This document shows, piece by piece, positions 19,489 to 27,959 of a DNA stretch of 64,000 nucleotides (within the stretch, counting starts at the first letter, position 1; each line of letters starts with the position of its first letter). The position numbers were made by a program, and so were the translations under genes. This DNA comes from Actinacidiphila cocklensis. Lineage in GTDB: Bacteria; Actinomycetota; Actinomycetes; Streptomycetales; Streptomycetaceae. The stretch is taken from the NCBI RefSeq assembly GCF_907177275.1, contig NZ_CAJSLV010000043.1, forward strand, positions 62,001 to 126,000, written 5' to 3'. The notes beneath the pieces were generated by a model, which saw only the letters and a program-made list of their open reading frames with translations, had not been told where the DNA came from and searched no databases.

Positions 19489-20391
19489 ATGGTTGCCAAC
19501 GACCTTGTTCTCATTCCCGGCGCCGGCGGCGTGGGCCGTGCAGTCTTCGAGCAACTGCGCACCCAGGATGTGCCGGTGCGTTTCATGGTCCGCCGCGACG
19601 ACGAGCGCGCGGCGGAGCTGCGGGCGGCCGGCGCGGAGGTCGTCATCGGCGACCTGACCCGGCCCGAAACGGTCGCGGCCGCACTGCAGGGCGTCGCGCG
19701 GATGTACTTCGCGATGGCCGTGTCGCCGGACCAGCTGCTGGCGGCGACCGTGGTGGCCACCGTCGCGAGGGAGTACGGGCAGCTGGATGCCCTGGTCGAC
19801 CTGACGCAGATGACGGTGTCGCAGATGACCGCCACCAGCACCGAGGAGTCACACCAGCAGCGGCTGCTCTGGCTGACGGAGCAGGTGCTGAACTGGTCCG
19901 GCCTGCCCGTGGTGCACATCCGGCCGACGGTGTTCCTGGATACCTCGCTGTTCACCGATTTGGCTGCGCGGTCGATCAAGGAGAACGGCACGATCGCGCT
20001 GCCGTTCGGCACCGGACGCACCTCGCCGGTCGCCGTGGACGACGTCGCCCGGGCTGTCGCCACCGTGCTCCGCGACCCGGAGCCGCACATCGGGAAGGTC
20101 TACGAGTTGACCGGTCCCCGCTCGGTCGACATGACGGAGCTGGCCGCGGAATTCTCCCTGGCGCTGGGCCGTCCGATCTCCTACGTGGACGTGCCCCCGG
20201 ACAGGTGGGAGGCACAGCTCCCGAAGCTCGGCCTGCCGGCGCACGTCGTCCAGCACATCGCCACCATGGCCAAGCTGCACCGGGACGGCCGGTACGACCG
20301 CAGGGCCGACGGCGTCGAGCGGGTAACCGGCGTCCCCCCGCAGTCGATCGAGGCGTTCGTGGCGGCCCGCAAGGACTTCTACCTGGGCTGA
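19489..20391 (+). CDS. NmrA-like NAD(P)-binding protein
   Basis: 300 residues, cytosolic. The N-terminus has an atypical-SDR Rossmann motif (PGAGGVGRAVFE) followed by VRFMVRRDDERAAELRAAGA and VVIGDLTRPETVAAAL. This is the pattern of NmrA/HSCARG-type proteins, which bind NAD(P)(H) and act as redox sensors or as reductases of quinones and related compounds. Later it has VVHIRPTVFLD and PVAVDDVARAVATVL, also typical. Strong AAGGAG ribosome binding site before ATG 19489. Probably part of the MFS transcription unit. Confidence 0.85.
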   Translation: MVANDLVLIPGAGGVGRAVFEQLRTQDVPVRFMVRRDDERAAELRAAGAEVVIGDLTRPETVAAALQGVARMYFAMAVSPDQLLAATVVATVAREYGQLDALVDLTQMTVSQMTATSTEESHQQRLLWLTEQVLNWSGLPVVHIRPTVFLDTSLFTDLAARSIKENGTIALPFGTGRTSPVAVDDVARAVATVLRDPEPHIGKVYELTGPRSVDMTELAAEFSLALGRPISYVDVPPDRWEAQLPKLGLPAHVVQHIATMAKLHRDGRYDRRADGVERVTGVPPQSIEAFVAARKDFYLG

Positions 20392-20684
20392 CCCGGCCCG
20401 TCGGCCGCCATATCACTGGGCACTGGAAGGCGGCAGCCTGGCCTCCTCCCTGGCCGGCCGGATCACCCGGCAGGCGGTGCAGCAGGCGTCCACGAGCACC
20501 GGCCGGCAACTCCTGCGGTCCCCCGCCTTAGCCGGTTGGAATTTTCGGCACCCACAACGCTGCCTGACCACCCGGGCATCACCACAGCTCACAACGCTGA
20601 GTCGCACCCGAGCGGCACAGGGCTCCGGGCTCGACCCGCGCTGCCCGGACCGCTGAGGTGATTTCTGGTGGCTTTCGCTACCGC
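20392..20684. other. Intergenic region without recognised genes
   Basis: Region between convergent NmrA-like and GH9 genes. No open frame with recognisable content; the only clear element is the hairpin at its right end, listed separately. Confidence 0.4.
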
Positions 20685-20716
20685 GGGGCCGTCCGGCCCC
20701 CACGCCGGACGGCCCC
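20685..20716 (-). terminator. Terminator after GH9 cellulase gene
   Basis: GGGGCCGTCCGGC and GCCGGACGGCCCC form a perfect 13-base stem with a six-base loop, about 60 bases past the stop of the GH9 gene on the minus strand. Because it is symmetric it may also serve the convergent NmrA-like gene. Confidence 0.75.
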
Positions 20717-20774
20717 TGGTGTTCCCGCCCCGGGCATGGAGTTCCGGGGCGGCGTGTGTGATCGCCCGGTGGTG

Positions 20775-23210
20775 TCAGCAGGTTCCGTTGTCCTGCCAGA
20801 TGTTCCAGGCGATCGCGGAGCCGGGGGTGACGCCCGTGCTCCAGTACAAGGCGGTGTAGTTGTGGCCCGCGTAGGAGACCTTGTCACCCGGGGCGTAGGA
20901 GGCGGTGGCAGTCCACGCAGGGTTGCAGGTGCCGCCGGACGGCGCGGTGACGGTGAGGGTGTAGGTGGCGGTGTGGCTGCCGGTCGCCGCCGTGCCCGTC
21001 ACCGTGACCGCGTACGTCCCGGCCGGGGTCGCGGCGCCGGTGGTGATCGTCAGCGTGCTGCTGCCACCGGAGGTCACCGAGGACGGGCTGAACGACGCAC
21101 TCGCACCCGACGGCAGACCCGACGCCGACAACGCCACCGACTCCGCCGAACCCGCGGTCACCGCCGTCGACACCGCCGCCGACACCGCCGAACCCGCCTT
21201 CGCACTCCCCGAGACCGGAGACAGCGAGACGGAGAAGTCACTGGACGGTGCCGTGGCGTTCAGCGATTCCTGTGCGGCCGCGCCCATGATGGCCGCGCCG
21301 GTCATGTCCAGGGCCGGTTCGGAGGACTGCCAGGAGCGGACGTCGTCGACGTAGCGGCTGCTGTGGCCGGAGAAGGCGGAGAACGCGTCGCTCCCGCCGC
21401 TCGGGCAGGCCTTCATTCCGGTCGAGTACGAACCCAGGCCGCCGCTGAACTGGCTGGTGTTGTTAGGCCCGTTGACCACTGCGCCGACCGCGACCGCCCC
21501 AGTTCCGTCCAGGCTGCCGCTCAGGTTGGCCACCTGGTGCTGCGGGCAGTGCGGGAAGGTGCTGCCCTCGCCGATCATGAAGCTGGTGCCCCAGGCGTTC
21601 GCGCCGAGCAGCCAGTCGCGCTGCCCGGTGGCGAAGGCGTCGAAGGTGGCGTCGCCGCTGGCCTGCTTGTAGAGCGCCTCGGTGGTGAGGAAGCCGAAGG
21701 TGTGCGCGTTCACGTCGAAGTCGGTGTAGTCGCCACCGGCGTGGAAGATGTCCGCGGCGGCCTTGCTGGCCGCCGCCTGGACCTGCCGCTTGAGGTCGGC
21801 GGTCAGCGCGGCCGGAGTGGTGGCCAGCCCGGACGGGTTGCCGGCCGCGGTGATCGCCCTGATCAGGTCGGCGTGCGCCAGCGCGCTGGTGTCGTAGAGG
21901 TTGAAGGTGTCGCCGGTGTCCGAGGTGAGGTAGCTGTTGGCGTGCGTCGCGGCCTGGGTCAGGTACGGGCTCGCGTCGTGCCCCAACTTCTGTGCGGCCA
22001 GGGCGATTTCCGCGCCGCCGAACTCCATGTCGTCGTGCCAGGTCGACTCGGGATAGTAGTCGTTCGGCAGCGCGGTGGTCAGCGGCGAGGGCGGGGAGCT
22101 GGTTTTCGCCTGGGCGTACAGGGAGGTCGCCGCCTGGTACTCGGCAGCGGCCTGCGCCGGGTTGGCGGTCGCGTCGACCTGTGCGGCGAGGGCGAACGCG
22201 GCGGCGGTGCGGCCGGCCAGGTTGGGGCTGATCGCGCCGCCGGCGCTCGCCGCGTTGAAGACCGGGCGGTGCGCGGCTGCGTACCGGTCGGCGGAGGACG
22301 TGTCGGCGTCGTCCTTCTCCGGCAGCCGCCACAGGTCGTGGTCGCCGGTGAAAGTGCCGGCGGAGTTGCCCGAGCCGATGCCGACCTGGAGCGCCAGGGT
22401 CTTGGTGCTCTGGTTCCACGCCTTGTTCAGCCACGCCTCGCCGTAGTGCGCCTCCGCGTCCAGGCTCGCGGGCGCGGCAGAGCCGAGGGCGCGTTCGGAG
22501 GCGAACAGCATGGCGTCGCCGAAGGCCTGGGTGTGGGTGAACTTGAGGTAGTCGCCCGCGTCGTACCAGCCGCCGGAGAGGTCGACGGGTCCACCGGTCT
22601 TCGACAGGTTGGAGTTGGTGATGGTGTCGCTGCCGGTGGCGAAACTCGGCCAGGCGTAGACGTTCGCGGTCGCATCGTTGAGGTGGGCGGCCTTGCGGTT
22701 CAGCGTGCCGGCGACCACGTCCGAGCCGTCGCGCTGAGTCTGGAAGAAGGTGACGCCGTCGGCGACGAGCTTGCCGTAGAGCCCGGCCGAGTCGGTGATC
22801 CTGAACGACGGGGAGGAACCGGCCGCGGAGCCGCCCAGGACGATGTGATAGGTGCCCGGCGTGGTCAGGGAGTCGAAGCTGATCGGGTAGACGTCCGGGT
22901 AGCCGGTGTTCCACGAGCCGAGGTTGGTGGAGCCGACGCTGCCGGTGAGGACCGTGGTGCCGGCGGAGTTGACGACGGAGAAGGTCGCGCCGCTGAACGC
23001 GGCGCCGGACATCACGTAGCCGTGCTTGGTCTCGCCGGCGAGGTAGCCGGCCTGGTCGACGCGGACCAGTGCGGTGGTGGCGGCGGTGGCCGGCCCGGCC
23101 TGGGCGAGGGCGGCGCTCACCAGGCCCAGCGCGCACGCGGCGGTGAGTGCGGTGGTGAGGCGTCTCCTGCCGCGCGGTCTTCCGGTGGGCGGGGTGGCGA
23201 GGGTGTCCAT
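20775..23210 (-). CDS. Secreted GH9 endoglucanase-type enzyme with Ig-like and CBM5/12 tail
   Basis: 811 residues. Signal peptide to about residue 43; an N-terminal CelD-type Ig domain (LVRVDQAGYLAGETKHGYVM) follows. The GH9 (alpha/alpha)6 catalytic domain spans about 130-650, with GGWYDAGDYLKF near 215 giving the catalytic base Asp pair, a His-containing HCPQHQ near 555, and SSEPALDMTGA near 631 giving the acid Glu. Residues ~665-755 are an Ig-like module and the last ~50 a CBM5/12 with ALYWSTGVTPG. GH9 enzymes cleave beta-1,4-glucans, so an extracellular cellulase is likely. ATG 23210 has TTGGAG upstream, and a 19-bp palindromic operator lies 32 bases before it. The tail is almost identical to those of the GH18 and alginate-lyase-like genes nearby. 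Confidence 0.92.
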   Translation of the reverse strand: MDTLATPPTGRPRGRRRLTTALTAACALGLVSAALAQAGPATAATTALVRVDQAGYLAGETKHGYVMSGAAFSGATFSVVNSAGTTVLTGSVGSTNLGSWNTGYPDVYPISFDSLTTPGTYHIVLGGSAAGSSPSFRITDSAGLYGKLVADGVTFFQTQRDGSDVVAGTLNRKAAHLNDATANVYAWPSFATGSDTITNSNLSKTGGPVDLSGGWYDAGDYLKFTHTQAFGDAMLFASERALGSAAPASLDAEAHYGEAWLNKAWNQSTKTLALQVGIGSGNSAGTFTGDHDLWRLPEKDDADTSSADRYAAAHRPVFNAASAGGAISPNLAGRTAAAFALAAQVDATANPAQAAAEYQAATSLYAQAKTSSPPSPLTTALPNDYYPESTWHDDMEFGGAEIALAAQKLGHDASPYLTQAATHANSYLTSDTGDTFNLYDTSALAHADLIRAITAAGNPSGLATTPAALTADLKRQVQAAASKAAADIFHAGGDYTDFDVNAHTFGFLTTEALYKQASGDATFDAFATGQRDWLLGANAWGTSFMIGEGSTFPHCPQHQVANLSGSLDGTGAVAVGAVVNGPNNTSQFSGGLGSYSTGMKACPSGGSDAFSAFSGHSSRYVDDVRSWQSSEPALDMTGAAIMGAAAQESLNATAPSSDFSVSLSPVSGSAKAGSAVSAAVSTAVTAGSAESVALSASGLPSGASASFSPSSVTSGGSSTLTITTGAATPAGTYAVTVTGTAATGSHTATYTLTVTAPSGGTCNPAWTATASYAPGDKVSYAGHNYTALYWSTGVTPGSAIAWNIWQDNGTC

Positions 23211-23241
23211 GAGGGCTCCAACCGGGGCGATGACATGAATC

Positions 23242-23260
23242 GACAGGAAAGTTTCCTAAT
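23242..23260. promoter_or_regulatory. 19-bp palindromic operator upstream of GH9 gene
   Basis: GACAGGAAAGTTTCCTAAT, with a perfect AGGAAAGTTTCCT core and one imperfect outer arm. It is one of seven copies in the window and lies in the probable 5' leader or promoter of the GH9 gene, suited to repression. Confidence 0.75.
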
Positions 23261-23390
23261 CGAGTGCCGTGGACCGTACCGCTGCCGCCGACGAACGGTC
23301 AAGAGCCCTATGGGGCAAGGAATTTGGCTGGTCCGGGACCCTGCGTGAGGTGTTGACGCCGACGTCGGGCCGCACTACTCTGCGGCGATC

Positions 23391-23409
23391 GTTAGGAACC
23401 TTTCCTAAC
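23391..23409. promoter_or_regulatory. 19-bp palindromic operator upstream of decayed GH18-like gene
   Basis: GTTAGGAACCTTTCCTAAC; both arms are perfect complements around a slightly altered centre. It lies 35 bases before the ATG of the truncated gene at 23444 and divergent from the GH9 promoter. It is intact although the gene downstream is broken. Confidence 0.75.
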
Positions 23410-23443
23410 GTGCAGCGCTCCCTGCACATGAGGTGTCCCCGGC

Positions 23444-23640
23444 CATGACCCTCACCACCCGCCTAGCCGCAAACTCGCCCCGACTGCTACTTGCTCAGCG
23501 TCCTCGGCCTCGCTGTCGTCACGGGTCCGCCCGCCCGCGCAGCCACGCCCTTCCCCGCGGACGTGTTCGCTCCCCACTCCGAGGCGTACGCCGGCGACGC
23601 CGCCTACACCCTGTACGACGACATCACCACCAGCTGCCCC
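23444..23640 (+). pseudogene. N-terminal remnant of a secreted GH18-type enzyme
   Basis: An ATG with an upstream palindromic operator begins a leader that shifts frame near 23490. In the second frame the signal-peptide core and cleavage site read clearly (LSVLGLAVVTGPPARAATPF), followed by PADVFAPHSEAYAGDAAYTL. That closely resembles the mature start of the GH18 protein at 29797-31224 (FPAHYSAPYLEI) and related chitinases. It stops after about 50 residues, and no catalytic DxDxE region follows. A frameshift and a large deletion have destroyed it; the promoter region survives. Confidence 0.55.
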
Positions 23641-23731
23641 GGGCGGGACGGTGCGGTGCCGCGCGCCGGAGCGGCATCGCACCCTCCTCGTCCGCGCTGC
23701 CGCTCCGGCCCGAACAAGGAATCACCTGACC

Positions 23732-24556
23732 ATGGACTCCCGCTTCCGCCCGCGTCTGATCGCCACCGATCTGGACGGCACTGTCGTCCGCAGCGACGGC
23801 ACCGTCTCCCAGCGCACCGCGGCCGCGTTCGCCCGCGTCCAGGCAGCCGGGACCACGGTGGTCTTCGTCACCGGGCGGCCCCCGCGGCTGATGGCCCCGA
23901 TCGCCGAAGCCTTCGGGCCACGCGGCACCGCCATCTGCTCCAATGGCGCCCTGATCCTCGACATGGCCTCCCGTGAGGTCATCGCCGAACGCGAGATCGA
24001 CGTCGCCACGCTGGCCCTGGCACGCGACCGGCTCCGCGCGGCGATCCCCGGCATCGGCCTGGCCGTGGAGCGTGCCGCCGAACTGGACGGTGACGACCTG
24101 TACGAGGCGGGGGAATGGGATGCCGACATCACCGTGCTCCGGCCGGGCGAGGCGCGCCTGTGGAGCCGACCCGCGCCGAAGCTGATCGGGCGTCACCCCT
24201 CGCTCAGCGCCGATGAGCTGCTCGAGTTGGCCGCACCGGCCCTCGGCACCCTGGTCACCGCCTACCACTCGAACGGCCATCGGCTGGTGGAAGCGGTCGC
24301 GGCCGACGTCAGCAAGGCGCACGCACTGGCCCGGTACGCGGCCGGCCTCGGCATCGACCCCGCCGAGGTGGCAGCCTTCGGGGACATGCCCAACGACCTG
24401 CCGATGTTCACTTGGTCGGGGCGCTCCTACGCGGTCGCCAACGCCCATCCGACGGTCCTGGCCGCGGCGGACCAGGTCATCGGCTCGCACGACGAGGACG
24501 GTGTCGCCGCCGAGCTGGAGCGGCTGTTCGACCTCGATCGCGAGCAACCGCACTGA
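23732..24556 (+). CDS. HAD-superfamily Cof-type phosphatase
   Basis: 274 residues, cytosolic. DLDGTVV at residues 13-19 gives the catalytic Asp pair; VFVTGRPP supplies the motif II Thr; a Lys follows in KLIGRH and motif III/IV is AAFGDMPNDLPMF near the C-terminus. This is the Cof (HAD-IIB) layout of sugar-phosphate or flavin-precursor phosphatases. The exact substrate is unknown. ATG 23732 follows AAGGAATC; the open frame upstream of it overlaps the GH18-like remnant and is not coding. Confidence 0.88.
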   Translation: MDSRFRPRLIATDLDGTVVRSDGTVSQRTAAAFARVQAAGTTVVFVTGRPPRLMAPIAEAFGPRGTAICSNGALILDMASREVIAEREIDVATLALARDRLRAAIPGIGLAVERAAELDGDDLYEAGEWDADITVLRPGEARLWSRPAPKLIGRHPSLSADELLELAAPALGTLVTAYHSNGHRLVEAVAADVSKAHALARYAAGLGIDPAEVAAFGDMPNDLPMFTWSGRSYAVANAHPTVLAAADQVIGSHDEDGVAAELERLFDLDREQPH

Positions 24557-24620
24557 CGGAGGTCGACCGTCTCGACCCCACCTGCCCGCTGCCCGGGTGC
24601 GACGACCGGGTGCCCGACCG

Positions 24621-24983
24621 TCAGTCGAATTCGCGCATGCCTGTCGCTCGGCCGTCCGCGTTCCACTGGATCTCCATGACGCGGTCGACGGCGTCACGGT
24701 TCAGGGCGCCGAACACGTGAGGGAACAGGACGCCGTCAGCCACCCCGGGCGGCGGGGCGGGAAGGGCGGCTTCGAAGACGCACTGCGCGGTGAGTCGACC
24801 CTCGTCGAGGAGCAGCGCCAGCAATGGCCTGGGCGCGATCCGGTAGAAGGCGTTGACGACGGCGAGAGCGGTCGCCTCGTCGGGCGCGCAGTGGATGAAT
24901 CCGTCCTCGGCGAGAGACGGCGGCGCGTACGCCTCCTCGGGTGTCGCCATCCAGTCAGTGTGCGGTACAACGTGGTAGATCAC
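24621..24983 (-). CDS. DUF952 family protein
   Basis: 120 residues starting IYHVVPHTDW and containing APPSLAEDGFIHCAPDEAT. The conserved bulky start, EGFIHC-type motif and C-terminal FPHVFGALNRDAVD define DUF952, a small family resembling glutathione-S-transferase-associated or ADP-ribosyl-type folds, without established function. I placed the start at GTG 24983; the open frame continues far upstream, but that part overlaps a transposase remnant on the other strand and is not protein-like. It is convergent with the HAD gene. Confidence 0.8.
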   Translation of the reverse strand: MIYHVVPHTDWMATPEEAYAPPSLAEDGFIHCAPDEATALAVVNAFYRIAPRPLLALLLDEGRLTAQCVFEAALPAPPPGVADGVLFPHVFGALNRDAVDRVMEIQWNADGRATGMREFD

Positions 24984-25059
24984 GGCTTCGTTATACCTCG
25001 CCGGACAGGTGTCGCCGCACCGCGGGGCGGGTGGAGCCGGTCTGGGCCGGCTGCTGGAC

Positions 25060-25714
25060 CGCTGCCCGGACACGACTGCGGTGCGGCCCTGGCCGGGCGG
25101 CGGGTGCTCGCCGCGGTACGCCGGCTGCCCGCGCTGTCGCGGCGGCGGGTCAAGGACCGGCCGCTGCTGCCCCGCGAGGTCGACGCCGAACTCGTGCCGG
25201 CGATGTGGAAGCGGGCGGTGTTCTCCAACTCGAAGCTGCCGCAGGGCGCGGTCGACCGTGACGCGTACGTGGTGTGCGTGCTGGAACAGCTGCACCGCGC
25301 GCTGAAGAACCGGTGGGACGTGTTCGCCTCGCCGTCGAACCGGTGGGCGGACCCGCGCGCGAGGCTGCTGGACGGGCCGCGGTGGGAGGCGATGCTCCCC
25401 CGGATCGAGCTGCCGGACCTGCTGTTCGAGGTCCATTCCTGGACCGGGTTCCTCGACGCCTTCGGCCATGTCTCCGAGCGGCGCACCCGCATGGAGGGCC
25501 TGCTCGTCTCCCTGGTCGCGCTGCTGGTCTCGCAGAGCTGCAACATCGGCCTGACCCCGGTCATCGACACGGAGAACAAGGCGCTGACCCGCTCGCGCCT
25601 GTCCCACGTCGACCAGAACTACGTGCGCGCCGAATCAAGGCCAGCGGCCCCGGCCAGGGCCTGCGCCCCTTCCGCGACCCCGAGGCCGCTGAGGACGCCG
25701 AGGAAGAGGCCTGA
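25060..25714 (+). pseudogene. Tn3-family transposase remnant with internal deletion
   Basis: The frame contains VLAAVRRLPALSRRRVKDRP, AVDRDAYVVCVLEQLHRALK, NRWDVFASPSNRWADPRARL and then MLPRIELPDLLFEVHSWTGF, DAFGHVSE and SCNIGLTPVI. These are consecutive blocks of the large Tn3-type transposase, but about 70-100 residues are missing between LLDGPRWEA and MLPRIELP. The start and the DDE C-terminal half are absent. The last ~25 codons (GQGLRPFRDPEAAEDAEEEA, stop at 25714) come from another frame and may be the tail of a different gene. No terminal inverted repeats found. Confidence 0.7.
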
Positions 25715-25758
25715 CATCCTGGGCTATCCGGGACGTCAGGCCGTTCGTTCGCTGCTTG

Positions 25759-26364
25759 CTACCGAGCCCTGGGGCCGGGGGCGGGCGGGGTGCGCGGTCG
25801 CAGGCGTTCTCCCTGCGGCCCGAACATGATCAGGTACTCGACCGGGCCGCCGGGGCTGGCGTTCGCGACCCCGTGGGGATTGCGGGTGTCGAACTCGGCG
25901 ACGTCCCCGGCACTCAGGACGAGGTCCTGGTCGCCGAGTGCGAGCCACAGCCGCCCGTACAGGACGCACAGCCATTCCCAGCCGTCGTGGGAGACCTGCC
26001 GGGGCCGCGCGGGCGGCTCCTGGACGGCGGGTAGGACGTGTTTGTGGGCGTGCAGGCCCCCGACGTACCGGGTCAGCGGCAGCACCGCCTTGTCGTCGCC
26101 GAAACGCTGGAGCGCGGAGGTGCGGGGCCCGGCGGCGGGAGCGGTGCCGGCCAGCTCGTCCAGGGAGACGCCGTACTCCTTCGCCAACTGCAGGACCACT
26201 TCCAGGGTGGGCTTGCGTCGGCTGGTCTCGATCCGCGACAGCGTGCTCGGGGAGATGCCGGTCGCGCAGCTGACGCCGGTGAGCGTGGAGCCGCGGTGTT
26301 CGCGCGCGGCCCGCAGCCGGGGGCCCATCGCCGCCAGCGTGTCGGCCACGTCGTCGCTTGTCAC
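25759..26364 (-). CDS. XRE-family regulator with cupin sensor domain
   Basis: 201 residues. Helix-turn-helix at about 15-70 (GPRLRAAREHRGSTLTGVSC, then GISPSTLSRIETSRRKPTLE), followed by a C-terminal cupin barrel (about 110-190) with HDGWEWLCVLYGRLWLAL and FDTRNPHGVANA. Such one-component regulators bind a small ligand in the cupin and control neighbouring catabolic or stress genes. GTG 26364 is preceded by GGAAGGGGG; an ATG at 26400 is possible but has a poorer site. It is divergent from the epoxide-hydrolase-like gene, with a short palindrome between them that is the likely operator. Confidence 0.85.
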   Translation of the reverse strand: MTSDDVADTLAAMGPRLRAAREHRGSTLTGVSCATGISPSTLSRIETSRRKPTLEVVLQLAKEYGVSLDELAGTAPAAGPRTSALQRFGDDKAVLPLTRYVGGLHAHKHVLPAVQEPPARPRQVSHDGWEWLCVLYGRLWLALGDQDLVLSAGDVAEFDTRNPHGVANASPGGPVEYLIMFGPQGERLRPRTPPAPGPRAR

Positions 26365-26414
26365 CCGCTCTGCCCCCTTCCGGACGTGCCGCCCCACCAT
26401 CCTGTCCTGCAAGT

Positions 26415-26429
26415 TTGCCAGATTGGCAA
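26415..26429. promoter_or_regulatory. Short palindrome in the divergent regulator/hydrolase promoter
   Basis: TTGCCAGATTGGCAA, a perfect 6-base inverted repeat with a 3-base centre, in an AT-richer stretch between the cupin regulator and the epoxide hydrolase genes. Position and symmetry fit an autoregulatory operator; binding is not shown. Confidence 0.5.
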
Positions 26430-26508
26430 GGGTAATCGCGGTGGACGGTCGCTGAGCCGCATGATCGATGCGTACCTGCATCCACCCGCGAACCGAGGAG
26501 AAGCCCCC

Positions 26509-27495
26509 ATGCAGCCCGAGCCGTCCGCCGCACTCCGCCACCGCACCGTCGAGGCCCCTGCCGGGCGCCTTCACCTGGTCGAGCAGGGCACCGGCCCGCT
26601 GGTCCTGCTCGTGCACGGCTTCCCCGAGTCCTGGTACTCCTGGCGCCACCAGCTCCCGGCCCTCGCCGCGGCCGGCTACCGGGCGGTGGCGATCGACGTG
26701 CGCGGCTACGGCCGCTCCTCCAAGCCTGCGGAGACCGACGCCTACCGGATGCTGGACCTGGTGGAGGACAACGTCGCCCTCGTGCACGCCCTCGGCGAGG
26801 AGAACGCGGTGGTCGTCGGCCACGACTGGGGCTCCAACATCGCCGCCACCTCCGCCCTGCTCCACCCCGAGGTCTTCCGGGCCGTCGCCCTGCTGAGCGT
26901 CCCGTACGCGCCACCCGGCGGCCCCCGCCCCACCGACATCTTCGGCCAGATCGGCGGCCCCGAGCAGGAGTTCTACGTCTCCTACTTCCAGGAGCCCGGC
27001 CGCGCCGAGACGGAGATCGAGCCTGACGTGCGGGGCTGGCTCGCGGGCTTCTACGCCGCCCTGTCCGCTGACACCATGCCCACCCAGGGCGAGCCCGACC
27101 CGCACTTCGTCGCCCACGGCGGCCAGCTGCGTGACCGTTTTCCCGCCGGCATCCTCCCGGCCTGGCTGGCCGAGGACGACCTCGACGTTTACACCGGAGA
27201 GTTCGAGCGCACGGGTCTGACGGGCGCCCTCAACCGCTACCGCAACGTGGACCGCGACTGGGAGGACCTCGCCCCCCACCGCGGAGCCCCGATCAAGCAG
27301 CCGGCCCTGTTCATCGGCGGCGCACTGGACGCCTCCACCACCTGGATGTCCGACGCTATCGACGCCTTCCCCACCACCCTCCCCGGCCTGACCGCCTCCC
27401 ACCTCGTAGAGGGCTGCGGCCACTGGATCCAGCAGGAACGCCCCGAGGAGATCAACCGTCTGCTGACCGGCTGGCTCAACACCCTCACGGGTTGA
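26509..27495 (+). CDS. Alpha/beta hydrolase, epoxide hydrolase-like
   Basis: 328 residues, soluble, no signal peptide. HGFPESWYSWRHQ (about 36) is the oxyanion-hole motif of soluble epoxide hydrolases, VVGHDWGSNIA (about 104) places the nucleophile Asp, and EGCGHWIQQERPEE (about 304) the catalytic His. A cap region rich in aromatic residues lies between. The nucleophile being Asp in a GHDWG context argues for epoxide hydrolase over esterase; haloalkane dehalogenase is an alternative. Strong GAGGAG site before ATG 26509. It is probably regulated by the divergent XRE-cupin protein. Confidence 0.88.
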   Translation: MQPEPSAALRHRTVEAPAGRLHLVEQGTGPLVLLVHGFPESWYSWRHQLPALAAAGYRAVAIDVRGYGRSSKPAETDAYRMLDLVEDNVALVHALGEENAVVVGHDWGSNIAATSALLHPEVFRAVALLSVPYAPPGGPRPTDIFGQIGGPEQEFYVSYFQEPGRAETEIEPDVRGWLAGFYAALSADTMPTQGEPDPHFVAHGGQLRDRFPAGILPAWLAEDDLDVYTGEFERTGLTGALNRYRNVDRDWEDLAPHRGAPIKQPALFIGGALDASTTWMSDAIDAFPTTLPGLTASHLVEGCGHWIQQERPEEINRLLTGWLNTLTG

Positions 27496-27577
27496 ACCGC
27501 CAGGCGCGGCCGGGGCTTCTGCACACGGAACAGTTCGGCCCGCGTACCCGAGCGCAGCGGCTACGGCCGGGTGCTGC

Positions 27578-27868
27578 GTGAACGCGGGACGCCACCCCTC
27601 GGTCGCCTCGCTGTACCGGGCGCTCGCCGAAGCCGAGGAAGCCGACACGTCCGACGACGCACAGGTCATCGGCCCCCGCCGCCCGGTCCGCGCCCGCATC
27701 ACCGGCCGCGGAAGCGGCACCGACCCGGAGCTGATGGAACGGCTCACCGCACAAGTCCTGGACGGCGACACCGTGAGCCTCCGCCAACTTGAAGACGCAG
27801 GTCAAAGGGCTGGCGTGACGGTCGCCCCAGGTTCTCACGCTGGTCGGAGGCGGCAGTCTCCGGAGTAG
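27578..27868 (+). CDS. Small unrecognised protein, possibly mobile-element derived
   Basis: 96 codons from a GTG, beginning NAGRHPSVASLYRALAEAEE, then a basic stretch RRPVRARITGRGSGTDPE. The codon usage is consistent with coding up to about residue 80, after which composition changes. I recognise no family. There is no clear ribosome binding site, and the gene lies between an epoxide hydrolase and a broken SDR gene, so it may be the leftover end of a deleted gene. Low confidence. Confidence 0.3.
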   Translation: MNAGRHPSVASLYRALAEAEEADTSDDAQVIGPRRPVRARITGRGSGTDPELMERLTAQVLDGDTVSLRQLEDAGQRAGVTVAPGSHAGRRRQSPE

Positions 27869-27959
27869 ATCGTCTGTCAGCGGTTGACTCCCGCCCAGAA
27901 CCGGTCTCGATGTTCTGCCCGTTCTGTTCTTCAGGGCCGGTGACCCGGCACCGCCGGTG

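Noticed and set aside
20658..23348. 896-codon open frame opposite the GH9 gene
   Set aside because: Low-complexity Gly/Arg/Val sequence mirrored from the coding strand, no ribosome binding site, no recognisable domain.
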